Shown here: positions 24,172 through 33,913 of the stretch, in pieces
How the letters are laid out: each line of letters begins with the position of its first letter
Position numbering within the stretch: position 1 is the stretch's first letter
From: Chelydra serpentina
Lineage: Eukaryota > Chordata > Testudines > Chelydridae
Reading direction: 5' to 3'
NCBI GenBank assembly: GCA_037349315.1
Contig: JBAIAC010000158.1
Span: 1,113,743-1,177,742, forward strand
DNA length: 64,000 nt
Position numbers and translations under genes: made by a program
The notes under the pieces: generated by a model
The model's input: the letters and a program-made list of their open reading frames with translations, nothing else
Told to the model about the DNA's origin: nothing
The model's database searches: none

Positions 24172-26195
24172 TGAAGACACCATCGAGTTTATTCCGTGTG
24201 GCACTGTATCAAATGCCTTACTGAAATCGAGGTAGATTAGATCCACTGTGTTTCCTTTATCTAAAAAATCTGTTACTTTCTCAAAGAAGGAGATCAGGTT
24301 GGTTTGGCACGATCTATATGGTTTTGTATGGCATGGTTTTGTAAAACCATGTTGTAATTTGTCCCAATTGCCATTGACCTCAATGTCCGTAACTACTTTC
24401 TCCTCCAGTTTTTTTTTTTTTTGCAAGACCTTGCATACTACAGATGTCAAACTAACAGACCAGTAGTTACCCGGGTCACTTTTTTCCTCTTTCTTCAAAA
24501 AAGAAACTATATTAGCAATTCTCCAGTCAAATGGTACAACCCCTGAGTTTAGAGATTTATTTAAAAAAATGCTAATGGTCTTGCAATTTCATGTGCCAGT
24601 TCCTTTAATATTCTTGGATGAAGAATCTGGGCCCCACGATTTACTTCCATTAAGCTGTTCGAGTTTGGCTTCTACCTCGGATATGGTAATATCTACCTCC
24701 ATATCCTTATTCCCATTTGTCATGCTGCCATTATCCCTAAGCTCCTCATTAGCCTCATTAAAGACTGAGGCAAAGTGTTTGTTTAGATATTGGGCCATGC
24801 CTAGATTATCCTTAACCTCCACTCCATCCTGAGTTTTTAGCGGTCCCACCTCATCTTTCTTTGTTTTCTTCCTATTTATATGGCTATGAAACCTTTTTAT
24901 TACTGGTTTTAATTCCCTTTGCAAGGTCCAACTCTACATGACTTTTAGCCTCTCTCACTTTACCCCTACATGCTCTGACCTCAATAAAGTATCTTTCTTT
25001 TCAGATCCCTCCCACCTTCCACTCCTTGTATGCTTTCTGCTTTTTCTTAATCACCTCTCTGAGATGCTTGCTCATCCAGCTTCGTTTAAGACTCCTGCCT
25101 ATGAATTTTTCCCCTTTCTTGGGATACAGGCTTCTGATGGCTTCTGCAACTTTTACTTGAAATAATCCCAGGCCTCCTCCACCTTTAGATCCATCAATTC
25201 TTTAGTCCAATCCAATTCCCTAACTAATTTCCTCAATTTATTAAAGTTAGCCCTTTTTAAATCAAATCCCTAGTCTCAGATTTATTTTTGTTTATCTTTC
25301 CATTTAGTTTGCACTGAATTAGCTCATGATCGCTCGAGCCAAGGTTGTCCCCTACAAGCATTTCTTCAATGAGGTCCTCACTACTCACCAAAACCAAATC
25401 TAAAATGGCATCCCCCCTTGTTGGTTCAGCAACTACTTGATGAAGGAATTCATCAACTATCACATCTAGGAAAATCTGAGCCCTATGATTATTATTAGCA
25501 CTTGTTCTCCAGTCTATATCTGGGAAGTTGAAGTCTCCCATGATCATGCAGTTCCCATTAGTATTTACTTCATTAAAAACATTAAAGAGGTCTCTCTCCA
25601 TATCCAAATTAGATCCCAGTGGACTATAGCACACCCCAAGCACTATCCCAGGGGAGGTTCTAGTAGTTTTCTTCCCCAATGTGATTTTTGCCCAAAGAGA
25701 CTCTGTCTTATCCATTCCATCACTTCTTATTTCTTTACAGTTTACCTTATCATTGATATACAATGCTACTCCCCCACCTTTACCTTTATTTCTATCTTTC
25801 CTAAACAGCACACACCCTTCAATACCTGTACTCCAGTCATGGTTACTATTCCACCGTGTTTCTGTTATTCCTATAATATCTGGTTTCACTTCCTGGACTA
25901 GTTGTTCTAGTTCCTCCATTTTGTTACCTAGGCTCCTCGCATTGGTGTACAAACATCTTAATTTTTGCTCTTTGGCCTCACTCACATTCTTTACCCAATG
26001 TGGCACGGACATTCTACCGCCTGTCTAATGACCTGTTAGACTAGTATCCACTCTGCCCTTCCTCCTCATGTCCACTCTCCTACCCCCGGCTATATCCTCT
26101 CTTACTTTGTTTTCTTCCCGCTCAATGGTAAAATCAGGCGTGGAGATTACCTGGACATCTCCCCACTGTCTCCCCCAAATTCCTAGTTTAAAGCT
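24172..26195 (-). mobile_element. CR1 LINE fragment (5' part of ORF2), minus strand
   Basis: On the minus strand the order is a short upstream region (26195-26030), the endonuclease (26012-25257), a linker with the CR1 phrase for GPLKTQDG (about 24835), then the start of reverse transcriptase with NYWSVSLTSVVCKVLQ and DLIYLDFSKAFDTVPH (24460-24190). The polymerase core and the 3' tail are missing. Several frame breaks lie between the pieces. One end abuts an RTE-like LINE and the other runs into a truncated tRNA-Asn. Confidence 0.92.
25257..26012 (-). CDS. CR1 ORF2 endonuclease domain, open but isolated
   Basis: The 251-residue open frame starts MSVPHWVKNVSEAKEQKLRC and covers the APE-type endonuclease that nicks target DNA for LINE insertion. 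Visible motifs are YTNARSLGNK near residue 22, DIIGITETRW near 45, the catalytic MGDFNFPDIDW near 158, and GSSDHELI near 225. It ends at a stop where intact CR1 would run on into reverse transcriptase, so it is a remnant. It is unlikely to be expressed. Confidence 0.8.
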   Translation of the reverse strand: MSVPHWVKNVSEAKEQKLRCLYTNARSLGNKMEELEQLVQEVKPDIIGITETRWNSNHDWSTGIEGCVLFRKDRNKGKGGGVALYINDKVNCKEIRSDGMDKTESLWAKITLGKKTTRTSPGIVLGVCYSPLGSNLDMERDLFNVFNEVNTNGNCMIMGDFNFPDIDWRTSANNNHRAQIFLDVIVDEFLHQVVAEPTRGDAILDLVLVSSEDLIEEMLVGDNLGSSDHELIQCKLNGKINKNKSETRDLI

Positions 26196-26199
26196 CTCT

Positions 26200-26258
26200 T
26201 TAAACCACCAGCCTCTCAGTTAATAGCCAAACGCACTGACCCATTGTGCCACAGAGAC
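26200..26258 (-). pseudogene. tRNA-Asn remnant, 3' end lost at the CR1 junction
   Basis: On the minus strand GTCTCTGTGGCACAATGGGT opens a tRNA-Asn. The anticodon loop is CTATTAA, so the anticodon reads ATT in place of the usual GTT. Sequence similarity stops in the T arm just after CTGGTGGTTT, where CR1 begins. The T stem 3' side and acceptor 3' side are missing. The longer paralogue is at 47640-47713. Confidence 0.85.
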
Positions 26259-26381
26259 AAAAGTCTGGTGTCACCAAGGCTGCTGCCTAGCAGCCTGCGC
26301 ATCTGTCTGTGAGCGCTATCGCTTGCAAGGCGCTAGTAGGAATGCTGGATGCTGGGTGCTGGATGCAGTAGGTAAAGAGCC

Positions 26382-26453
26382 AGCAGAGTGGTTTAGTGGC
26401 AGCGTGCTGGACCCATAACCCAGAGGTTGATGGATCAAAGTCATCCTCTGCTA
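26382..26453 (+). tRNA. Elongator tRNA-Met (CAT)
   Basis: A 72-nt cloverleaf on the + strand. Acceptor AGCAGAG pairs with CTCTGCT, the loop CCCATAA has anticodon CAT, and the T arm is GATGG-ATCAAAG-TCATC. The acceptor matches the vertebrate elongator form, not the initiator. One A-C mismatch closes the anticodon stem and the T loop has diverged, so activity is plausible but not sure. It lies 124 bases from the tRNA-Asn remnant, and this pairing recurs at 47.6-47.9 kb. Confidence 0.82.
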
Positions 26454-26965
26454 GGCACGTGCTTGTTTCTTTTTGCTCTGGGACTTCAAGCGAGGCGGCT
26501 ACCAGCAAAGCGCCAAGAGCCTAGGCCATGAGGCAAGAGGTGGCTCAGGCGGTGGCTTTCCAGGGAGCTCCCCGGCCCCTCTGGCTGCCTGGGCTGAAGG
26601 CAAGAGACAGGCCTGGGCATGGTGAGGGCTCCTGTCCTGGCCTGAGGCAGCAGCGCTTCCTCGTCCCCTTTTCCCACCCACACCGGGAGGCGGCTGCTGT
26701 GGGAGAACACGAGGGAGGCTCTCGGGACGCTAGGGAGCTCCATGTGGCTGTCGGGGGAAAGATCCGAGGCTCCCTACTCAACCTGCCATTGACTCGTGTG
26801 GCTCTGCGCTCCATCAGGCGGGGTGGGCCAGGCTGCGGACATGATTCAGGCTGGGGCAGCATGGCCCTGAGGAGACATGAGACAGGCCAAGAGCTTTGTG
26901 CAGCTGTAACGATGCTGCCTTTGTTGGAACACTTCTGAGAGTATCAATTCAGGATAATTCTACAA

Positions 26966-28612
26966 ATTTCTGAAAAACTGAGTGGAGCATTGGCAGCAGC
27001 ATCTGATGTTTTACTGTCTAGCCGGCTTGCTTCCTAGAATGAACTCTCATTGAGTGGGGTGATCCACAGGGAGTAGCTCAAACCTCCAAAGTGTTTGGCC
27101 AGCGGCAGGACATTAGCACAGCAAGGGAGGGGTGTGGCAGTGACATCACAAAGACCGTTTGCAGGACCTCAGACTATTAGTCAAAGGTGGTGGGAGGCGG
27201 TGACCTCCCAGAGAGATGCTGACATCAGCCAGGCAGGACAGGGACGAGGGGCCAGGGAAACCTTGGAGACGCCAGGAGGAATCTCTTTGGAGTTTTCTCC
27301 TTTGATTTTACTAGAAAACAGACGCCCCTCTTTGGAAGATAAGAGCCTCCTGGAGGTTTGAAACCTGTTCAGTCTGATCCATCTGGTGACAGCTGAATTC
27401 TGGGCGTGGAAAACACGAGCTTAAGGAGGCAGAATTTTATTCCGCACCTAGAATTTTTTCCCACAAAATCACTGGGGACATTAGGGTTTGTCCTTTTTGT
27501 TTCACCTTTTCCTCCATCCCGCCCTCCTTTCTCTTCTTCTCTTACTTCTTTTGTCCTTTCTCCTGTTCCCCTCTGTGTGTGTGTGTGTGTGGGTCTCAAA
27601 TATTGCTCGGGCAGTGATCCCCACCAGTGTCCTGGGCCATTCGATGGGCTCTCTGGTGAGAACCCTCAGCCTCCCGTCCTCAGTCTCTACCCTGATTGGC
27701 TGAGCAGGGAGTTATTGACAGGGAGGAGACTCAGGTCCTTGTTGTTCTCTTTTAAGACCAAGTAAATAAGTCATAACCAGTCATATGTTTGACAAATTTT
27801 GCTGCTTCTCTGCATTAATTGTCTCTGAGCAGTTCATGATTCTCTCTAACTTTCCAGTTCTCCTAAAATACTTGCTGAATAATTACTGTGCACTGTTGTT
27901 GGTCTGGACCTCATTTCAGAGCACTTTATTCAGGTTATTCAATGTATGAAATTCAAGATGCGATGGTTAGTTTGAAAATCAGGGCTCTGGGGTCTTATTC
28001 CCAACTCTGCCACTGACTGGTTGTGTGACCGAAGACCATTCAATTCTCCTTTCTCAGCCTTAGCTTCTCCCTCTTTCAAGTAGGGATAATAATGATCCGC
28101 TCCTACCTACCTCCCTCACGGTGGGTGGAAAATGGGATCCATTGGAGAGTGTCAGTAGGAGTAGTGCATAATATGAGGTGTCCTATCACGTTTACTCAGA
28201 TCAAATTATGACATACTAGAATAGCTGAAATAGTCTATTTTATTTGTATTTTTTAGTTTGAAATTGTTAAGAGCAGCAACTACTTAGCTCAGACTGAAGC
28301 GTCTTATCTAATTTTTGAGATCTAAGTGTCTCCTCTTTGTGTGCGACGAGACAATTTAACACACTGTGAGAAACAGAAGATGCTTTTGTTTTGCAACAAA
28401 ATAGATTTGCAAAGAACTCTCCTCCCACTTGTTATGACTTCAAGAAACACATTGGTTTAGTCTGAATGGGATTTTCTGACAGAAACTGTTTCAATGAAAT
28501 TTCCCCACCATCTCGATTCCTGGGCTCTATCCCTGCCTCTGGGGGGTTTGTGGTTGTCCGTTAGAACAGGAGTCAGGACTGGGGGCTTCCCTTTCTGCCT
28601 CTGCCACCGCCT
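26966..28612 (+). repeat. Left arm of a large inverted duplication
   Basis: The arm runs from CTGAAAAACTGAGTGGAGC to CTGCCACCGCCTTG. It matches the reverse complement of 31258-32437. The left arm has about 540 extra bases (roughly 27452-27992), including a pyrimidine-rich tract and a (GT)n run at 27572-27591. The outer ~165 bases also appear a third time at 60178-60341. Confidence 0.9.
27978..28140 (+). mobile_element. MIR-like SINE fragment
   Basis: The series CAACTCTGCCACTGACTGG, TTGTGTGACC, CTCAGCCTTAGCTTCTCC and GGGATAATAATGATC follows the MIR core and 3' part in order. The inverted arm carries the same fragment at about 31742-31890. It is an ancient, inactive tRNA-derived SINE. Confidence 0.8.
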
Positions 28613-28765
28613 TGCTGTGTAGGCCCTTGGGTAGGTCACTTCCCTTCTCTGTACCTCAGGCTCCTCCCCATCTGTCCAATGGGAACAGGGACAATTCTCG
28701 AGCTCTGGACAGTCATGAGCCTGAGTGAGATAAGGGGGGTTAAAGCCCTCTGTGAAGGAGAAAGG
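28560..28765 (+). mobile_element. MIR-like SINE fragment
   Basis: The segment with CTGCCACCGCCTTGCTGTG, GGTAGGTCACTTCCCTTC, CCTCAGGCTCCTCC and CAATGGGAACAGGGACAA is typical of a MIR-type element. The inverted duplication ends inside it. Confidence 0.7.
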
Positions 28766-30520
28766 GGAGTTTCACGGTGTTAGCGCCAAGGAATTCTAAA
28801 GTTTGCTAAAATGTCTAGTCTGCGGAAACAAGAAACGGTCGGGGCCAAATTTTTTAACCATTGCCGCAGATTCTGGTGGGCAAAAAGTGGAATTGCAGCA
28901 CTTCTTGGCCAGAGTGTATTTTCTGTGCGGATAATAACGGGTTCCAGACATGAATTCTGCTTGTGCGCAGTGGCGCAGAACCCCAGGAGTAGATGGAGGG
29001 GGTGTCCGGGCAAGGCCGGTGCAAGGACGTTTCACACCCTAGGCAAAACTTCCTTGCACCAGCCCTGCGCCCCTCAGCTAACGCCACCCCCCCCCACAGC
29101 CAGCCCCCTCCTGCGGGCAGCGGGGGGGCAGGGGAGGGCTCACCATGGCAGCCTCTTGGCTCCCCACTCAGCAGCTGAGCCTGGAGCTGAGAGGCAGCCG
29201 CCCGCTGCCCCCCAAACCTGCTTGAGCCATCGCGACAGAGAGGGTTGGTGGACAGCAGAGTATCACAGAGCTGTAGATTCTGCCCTGCGCTCTGTGATTT
29301 TCAACCTGGGGCCCAATCAGCAGATGTGCGGCCCATGTGACATCCTCAGAGACACACAATTAGTGTAGATATTGTGTGGATGCAGCCCACATAACACACA
29401 GAGAGCTGCATATGCACCCCACAATGGCAAATAGGTTGTGACAAAGTCATAAGTGAAGGGGACTGACCTTGATGTCTCCCTTTCTCAGTGTCTCCTGAGC
29501 TGGGATTGTATTTTCCACAGGGCGGGATGAATGGCAGATGCCATTTGCTTCAAGAAAACAGACAGTGCTTCAGGTAAAGCTTAAACTCCCCACCTCAGCA
29601 TCCCTCCCCTCAGCACTGCTCTAGAAGTACTGTGCGCTAACCCCTTGCCCCCTGGAGCACACATTGACGTGCTGGCCTCCTTGTCTCAAGGATAGATTTG
29701 GGGGCGGGGGAGGGAGTTGAGTGAACCACACAAAATCCACGTTATAGTCCCTCAGGAAAGCAGGAACAGGGGCATCCTGCAGTGCTAAAGCTGGGTCCTG
29801 CCACCAGCTGGTAATGGGTAGGTGACTGGTTTAAACCACCTAGGGCTGGAACTTTTCAAGGGAGAGATTAAGGTGTCTGTTAAGAGGAGGAGGAGGAGGA
29901 AGTGTCTCTTCCATTCCTCTCTAGTCCCACCTGTCTCTTGTCCTCCTTCAGACTCTCTCCTTCCCTGCTGGGGTGATGCAGGGACAAGCCCCATCTGGGG
30001 GAGTCACAGAGAGGCTGTCGCCAATGGAGTGTGTGTGGGACACAGAGAGGGTTGTGACTCTGTGTGTGTGTGGAGGGGCTGCTAGGGAATGAGTGATGGA
30101 AAACAAAGGGGAAGTGAAAGTGAGGCCCCTGTCTGAGTATTAGGACCCCGTGTGGCGCTGCCATTCCCCTTCCAGAACCTCCCCTGATCTCATCTGTCAT
30201 TGAACACAGCATTTGTAACCTGTCGTCATCCCAGATGTGCTGCGTATCTATGCCTCAAATAGCGAGTGTCCCTCGTAAACAGCAGAAGCAGATCACAAAC
30301 TCATGTAGGAGCCATGGGCAGATCCCCTGTCAGTGCTGCATTCATCTGGAAGGTGCTTCACAAAACACAACACTTCCCCTGTGTAAGAGAAACACCCTCC
30401 TCTCACACCCCCCTCACTGCCACCACCTTACTCTGCTCTCCGTGGGGCTGTTTGTCCAGCGTAAGTCATAAAAGAGCATTAGGGGAGCAGAAGTCATCCC
30501 CATGGAAATCTCTTCATTTC
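28766..30520. other. Inverted-repeat spacer, no intact gene
   Basis: The spacer contains unclassified repeat pieces, for example around GGTGCAAGGACGTTTCACACC (29010-29035) and CAACCTGGGGCCCAATCAGC near 29305. A short GT run lies near 30060. Open frames on both strands overlap and show no known domain. Confidence 0.45.
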
Positions 30521-30526
30521 TTTCTC

Positions 30527-30945
30527 AGGGCCACCTGCTTAGCCCTGGCTTTGGGTTTGGTTTTAGCCTTGCTCTCTCCTGTCTTGCTTTCAGGTGGGCT
30601 CTTGACCACCTTCTGGGGTTTGTCAGCAGTGACCTTTGGGGGGGCTCTACTCGGCCTTTTTTAGTCCCTGCTGCAGCCAACACTTTCTTAGGACTATTCC
30701 TGGACATGGGCGTGGTGGCCTTTCTGGAGATCCTGGCAGCTGTAGCCGGCTTCTTGGTGGCTATTTTCCTGCTCAGAGTCACTGGCTGGTTCTTGTTCCT
30801 TGTCCTGGGACCCCGTTACTGCTGGCTGACTGTGAAGGTGCCAAAGTGCTGGTGATCTCTGCTAACTCCTAAGGCCCAACTGGACGTGGTTCTTTTTCTT
30901 CTGCACAGCATCGCTCGTGGAGAACAACGACCTGCAAATGTACAT
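30527..30945 (-). pseudogene. Histone H1 (linker histone) pseudogene fragment
   Basis: On the minus strand the end of the winged-helix globular domain is visible as KKKNHVQLGLRS (about 30925-30885). It is followed, after a stop and frame shift, by a lysine/proline/alanine-rich tail containing IATKKPATAA, RNSPKKVLAAAGTKKGR and KPNPKPG (30782-30525). Linker histones bind DNA at nucleosome entry and exit points. The start and most of the globular domain are missing and the tail is eroded, so it is a pseudogene. The subtype is unclear. It sits in the spacer of the inverted duplication. Confidence 0.72.
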
Positions 30946-30967
30946 TCATATTCTATCTTTGCTTAAA

Positions 30968-31128
30968 CAAGGAGGAGTCCTGTGGCACCTTAAAGACTAA
31001 CAAATTGATTTGGGCCTAAGCTGTCATGGGCTGGACCCCACTTTGTCAGGTTTGTTAGTCTTTCAGCTGCCACAGGACTCATTGTTGTGTTTGGGGAAAC
31101 AGACTAACAAGACCACCCCTCTGAAACG
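30968..31128. mobile_element. Second foldback copy of the AGACTAAC retroposon family
   Basis: The left arm GAGTCCTGTGGCACCTTAAAGACTAAC and the right arm GTTAGTCTTTCAGCTGCCACAGGACTC are complementary around a short centre. The right side continues to the family's 5' end in reverse (CAGACTAACAAGACC then CCCCTCTGAAAC). It is the same family as 12595-12784 but with its 5' end on the other side. Confidence 0.8.
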
Positions 31129-31257
31129 TATCTTTGTTTAATCAATGGAAACAAACTAGAGCATCAGAGGACTGGAACTGATTTCAGCGGATGGACAGGT
31201 TTGCTCGGTGTTTGTACATTTCAACAGGAAATTATCCTGTAGGTGCTGACACACTGA

Positions 31258-32437
31258 CAAGGCGGTGGCAGATGCAGAAAGAGAAGCCACCAGTCCTGAC
31301 TTCTGGTCTATCGGACAAGCACAAACCCCCCAGAGGCAGGGATAGAGCCCAGGAATCGAGATGGTGGGGAAACTGCATTGAAACTATTTCTGTCAGAAAA
31401 TCCCATTCAACTAAACCAATTTATTTCTTGAAATTATAACAAGTGGCATGAAAGTTTGTTGCAAAACTATTTTGTTGCAAAACAAAAGCATCTCCTGTTT
31501 GTCACAGTGTGTTAAATTGTCTCATCGCACACAAAGAGGAGACACTTAGATCTCGAAAATTAGATAAGATGCTTCAGTCTGAGCTAAATTGTTGCTGCTC
31601 TTAATAATTTCAAACTAAAAAATACAAATAAAATAGACTTTTTCAGTTATTCTATTATGTCATAATTTGATCTGAGAAAATGTGATAGGACACCTCATAT
31701 TATGCACAACCCCTAGTGACACTCCCCAATGGATCCCATCTTCCACCCACCGTGAGGTAGGTAGGAGCAGATTATTATTATCGCTACTTGAAAGAGGGAG
31801 AAGCTAAGGCTGAGAAAGGAGAATTGACTTCTCTTAGGTCACAGAGACAGTCAGTAGTGGCAGAGTTGGGAATAGGTGCAGAATAAAATTCTGCCTCCTT
31901 ACGCTCGTGTTTTCCACGCCCAGAATTCTACTATCACCAGATGGATCAGACCGAACAGGTTTCAAACCTCCAGGAGGCTCTTACTGTCCAAATAGGGGCG
32001 TCTGTTTTCTAGTAAAATCAATCAAAGGAGAAAACTCAAAAGAGGTTCCTCCTGGAGCTCACGTACGTGAACCCTAATACTCTCTCAGTCCTCAAAGAGA
32101 GACCTCGAGAAGGCAACTTGCTGAAGCAAAGCCACAGGGGTCTGCAAGGTTTCCCTGGCCCCTCGCCCCTGTCCTGCCTGGCTGATGTCAGCATCTCTCT
32201 GTGAGGTCACCGCCTCCCCACCATCTTTGACCAATAGTCTGAGGTCCTGCAAACGGCCTTTGTGATGTCACTGCCACACCCCTCCTTTGCTGTGCTAATG
32301 TCCTGCCGCTGGCCAGACACTTGGGAGGTTTGAGCTACTCCCTGGGGATCACCCCACTCAATGAGTGTCCATTCTAGGAAGCAAGCCGGCTAGACAGTAA
32401 AACATCAGATGCTGCTGCCAATGCTACACTCAGTTTT
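31258..32437 (-). repeat. Right arm of the large inverted duplication
   Basis: This is the reverse complement of 26966-28612. It lacks about 540 bases of the left arm, joined at short microhomology around GGGAATAGGTGCAGAA. It has about 65 bases of its own near 32043-32140. The outer end stops at CAGTTTTTCATAAATTAG, beside CR1 sequence. Confidence 0.9.
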
Positions 32438-32851
32438 TCATAAATTAGTAGACTTTATGGCCAGAAGAAACCATTAGAGCATGTCATCTGACCCCCTACA
32501 TATCACAGGCCTCCTGTATGACACAATAGCTACTTTTGGGGCAAACACATCCCAGAAAGGCATCTAGTCTTCAATAGATGACATCGAGAGAAGGAGAATC
32601 CACCACTTTCCTTGGTAGCTTGTTCCTGTGGTGAATCATCCTCGCTGTTGAATATTTGTGCTTTATTTGTAGTATGAATTTGTCTCTTTTCACCTTCCAG
32701 CCATTGGGTCTTGTTATGTCTTTCTCTGCTAGATTAAGGAGCCCCTTAATAACCAATATTTTCTCTCCATTAAGGCACTTCAGCACTTCAATGAAGTCAC
32801 CTTTCAATCTTCTTTTGATAAGCTAAACAGGTTGAGGTCTTTCAATAGCTC
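32438..32851 (-). mobile_element. CR1 LINE 3' region, minus strand, split by the gypsy element
   Basis: The reverse strand reads as the CR1 ORF2 end and 3' region, with AGCTTATCAAAAGAAGATTG near 32825-32800 and the tail part near 32440-32500. The LTR element at 32852 interrupts it, and a short CR1 continuation with CCAGCCCTCAGAACATTTGG follows at 40630-40675. Confidence 0.82.
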
Positions 32852-33653
32852 TGTCATAAATATAAAGGGGAGAGGGTCTGATGCAGTGTTATAAGATCCT
32901 CTGACCAGTAAAGGGTTAAGAAATGCAGGTGGCCAGACTGACACCTGACCTGGCTGGCATCTGACCAATAAGGGGACAAGATACTTTCAAATCTTGGGAG
33001 GGGGAAAAAGCTTGGTGTGTGGCTTTGTCTGAGTCAGAGTGATCTTGGAAGACAGAAGGAACCTACAGAAAATCAACCCTCCCTTTTCTGAAGTAAGTTT
33101 AGATAGCATAGTGAATAGATTTCTGTTTAATTTTGCTTGGTGTATTCCCTGTGTTAGAAGGTGGGGGCGTTATTCATGGTTTTCTGTAACATTAAGGTTT
33201 TGTCCAGAGGGGGAAATCTCTCTGAGTTTGGAAATTGAGTGCCCTGTAAAATAGTTACCATCCTGATTTTACAGAGATGATTTTACCTTCTTTATTTTTA
33301 ATAAAATCCTTCTTTTAAGAAGCTGACTGTTTTCTATGGTGTTAAAACCCAGGGGGTGGGTTTTTAGATCACTGTGTAACCAATTGGTTGGGAGATTGTT
33401 CTCACGCTTCCCAGGAAAGGGGGTGTACGGCTTGAGGGGGTAGTTTGGGGGGGGGGAGGGAAGTTCAAGTGATTCCTTTCCTGGATTCCTGTTAGACATT
33501 TGATGGTGGCAGCGAAAGAAGCATTTCTCAGGGTGCAGGGAATTTTGTACCTTGGGGGTTTAAACCTAAGCTGGTAAAAATAAGCTTAGGGGCTCTTAAT
33601 GCGGGTCCCCACGTCTATACCCTAGAGTTTAGAGTGGGGAGGGAACCCTGACA
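32852..33653 (+). repeat. 5' LTR of the Gmr1-like element
   Basis: The 802-bp unit begins TGTCATAAATATAAAGGGG and ends GGGAACCCTGACA (TG...CA). It has a possible polyadenylation signal AATAAA near 33300. By eye it differs from the 3' LTR at roughly a dozen places plus a homopolymer length change, so insertion was not very recent. Confidence 0.95.
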
Positions 33654-33675
33654 TGGTGGCAGAGCGGTGGGATAT
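33654..33675 (+). promoter_or_regulatory. Primer binding site, tRNA-Leu-like
   Basis: Immediately after the LTR, TGGTGGCAGAGCGGTGGG is complementary to the 3' end of vertebrate tRNA-Leu of the AAG type (ending CACCGCTGCCA plus CCA), apart from two extra bases (AG). A related TGGTGGCAGCG also occurs inside each LTR near 33503 and 40479. Confidence 0.6.
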
Positions 33676-33913
33676 ATTGAACCAGAGATTTTTTTTGAAC
33701 CCGACACAGGGACTTTAGAATTTTTTTTTCTTCTCTCTAGCTCTTCCCTGTAGCTTCTGGAAGCAGGGAGGGGGGAGCGGTTGAGCTGCTAGGAGCTAGA
33801 GTATCTACATATGAAAGCAGGTAGTTAACCCCTACAGGGAATACCCAAGCAAGTTTTTTTCTTTCTTTTCTAACTCTATCGGGTTAAGACAGATTAAAAA
33901 GAGAAAGGCTAAG

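Larger units (their letters stand above)
26186..26940. repeat. tRNA-Asn/Met module, copy 1
   Basis: The module holds tRNA-Asn, a spacer with GCTGGATGCTGGGTGCTGGA, tRNA-Met and a GC-rich tail around GAGGCAAGAGGTGGCTCAGG. It is homologous to 47640-48220. The part at 26780-26900 instead matches 47222-47345, so the order differs between copies. The open frames in the GC-rich tail are not convincing genes. Confidence 0.85.

Noticed and set aside
26528..26938. A 136-residue + frame after tRNA-Met.
   Set aside because: The paralogous segment at 47984 is interrupted early and neither copy resembles a known protein.
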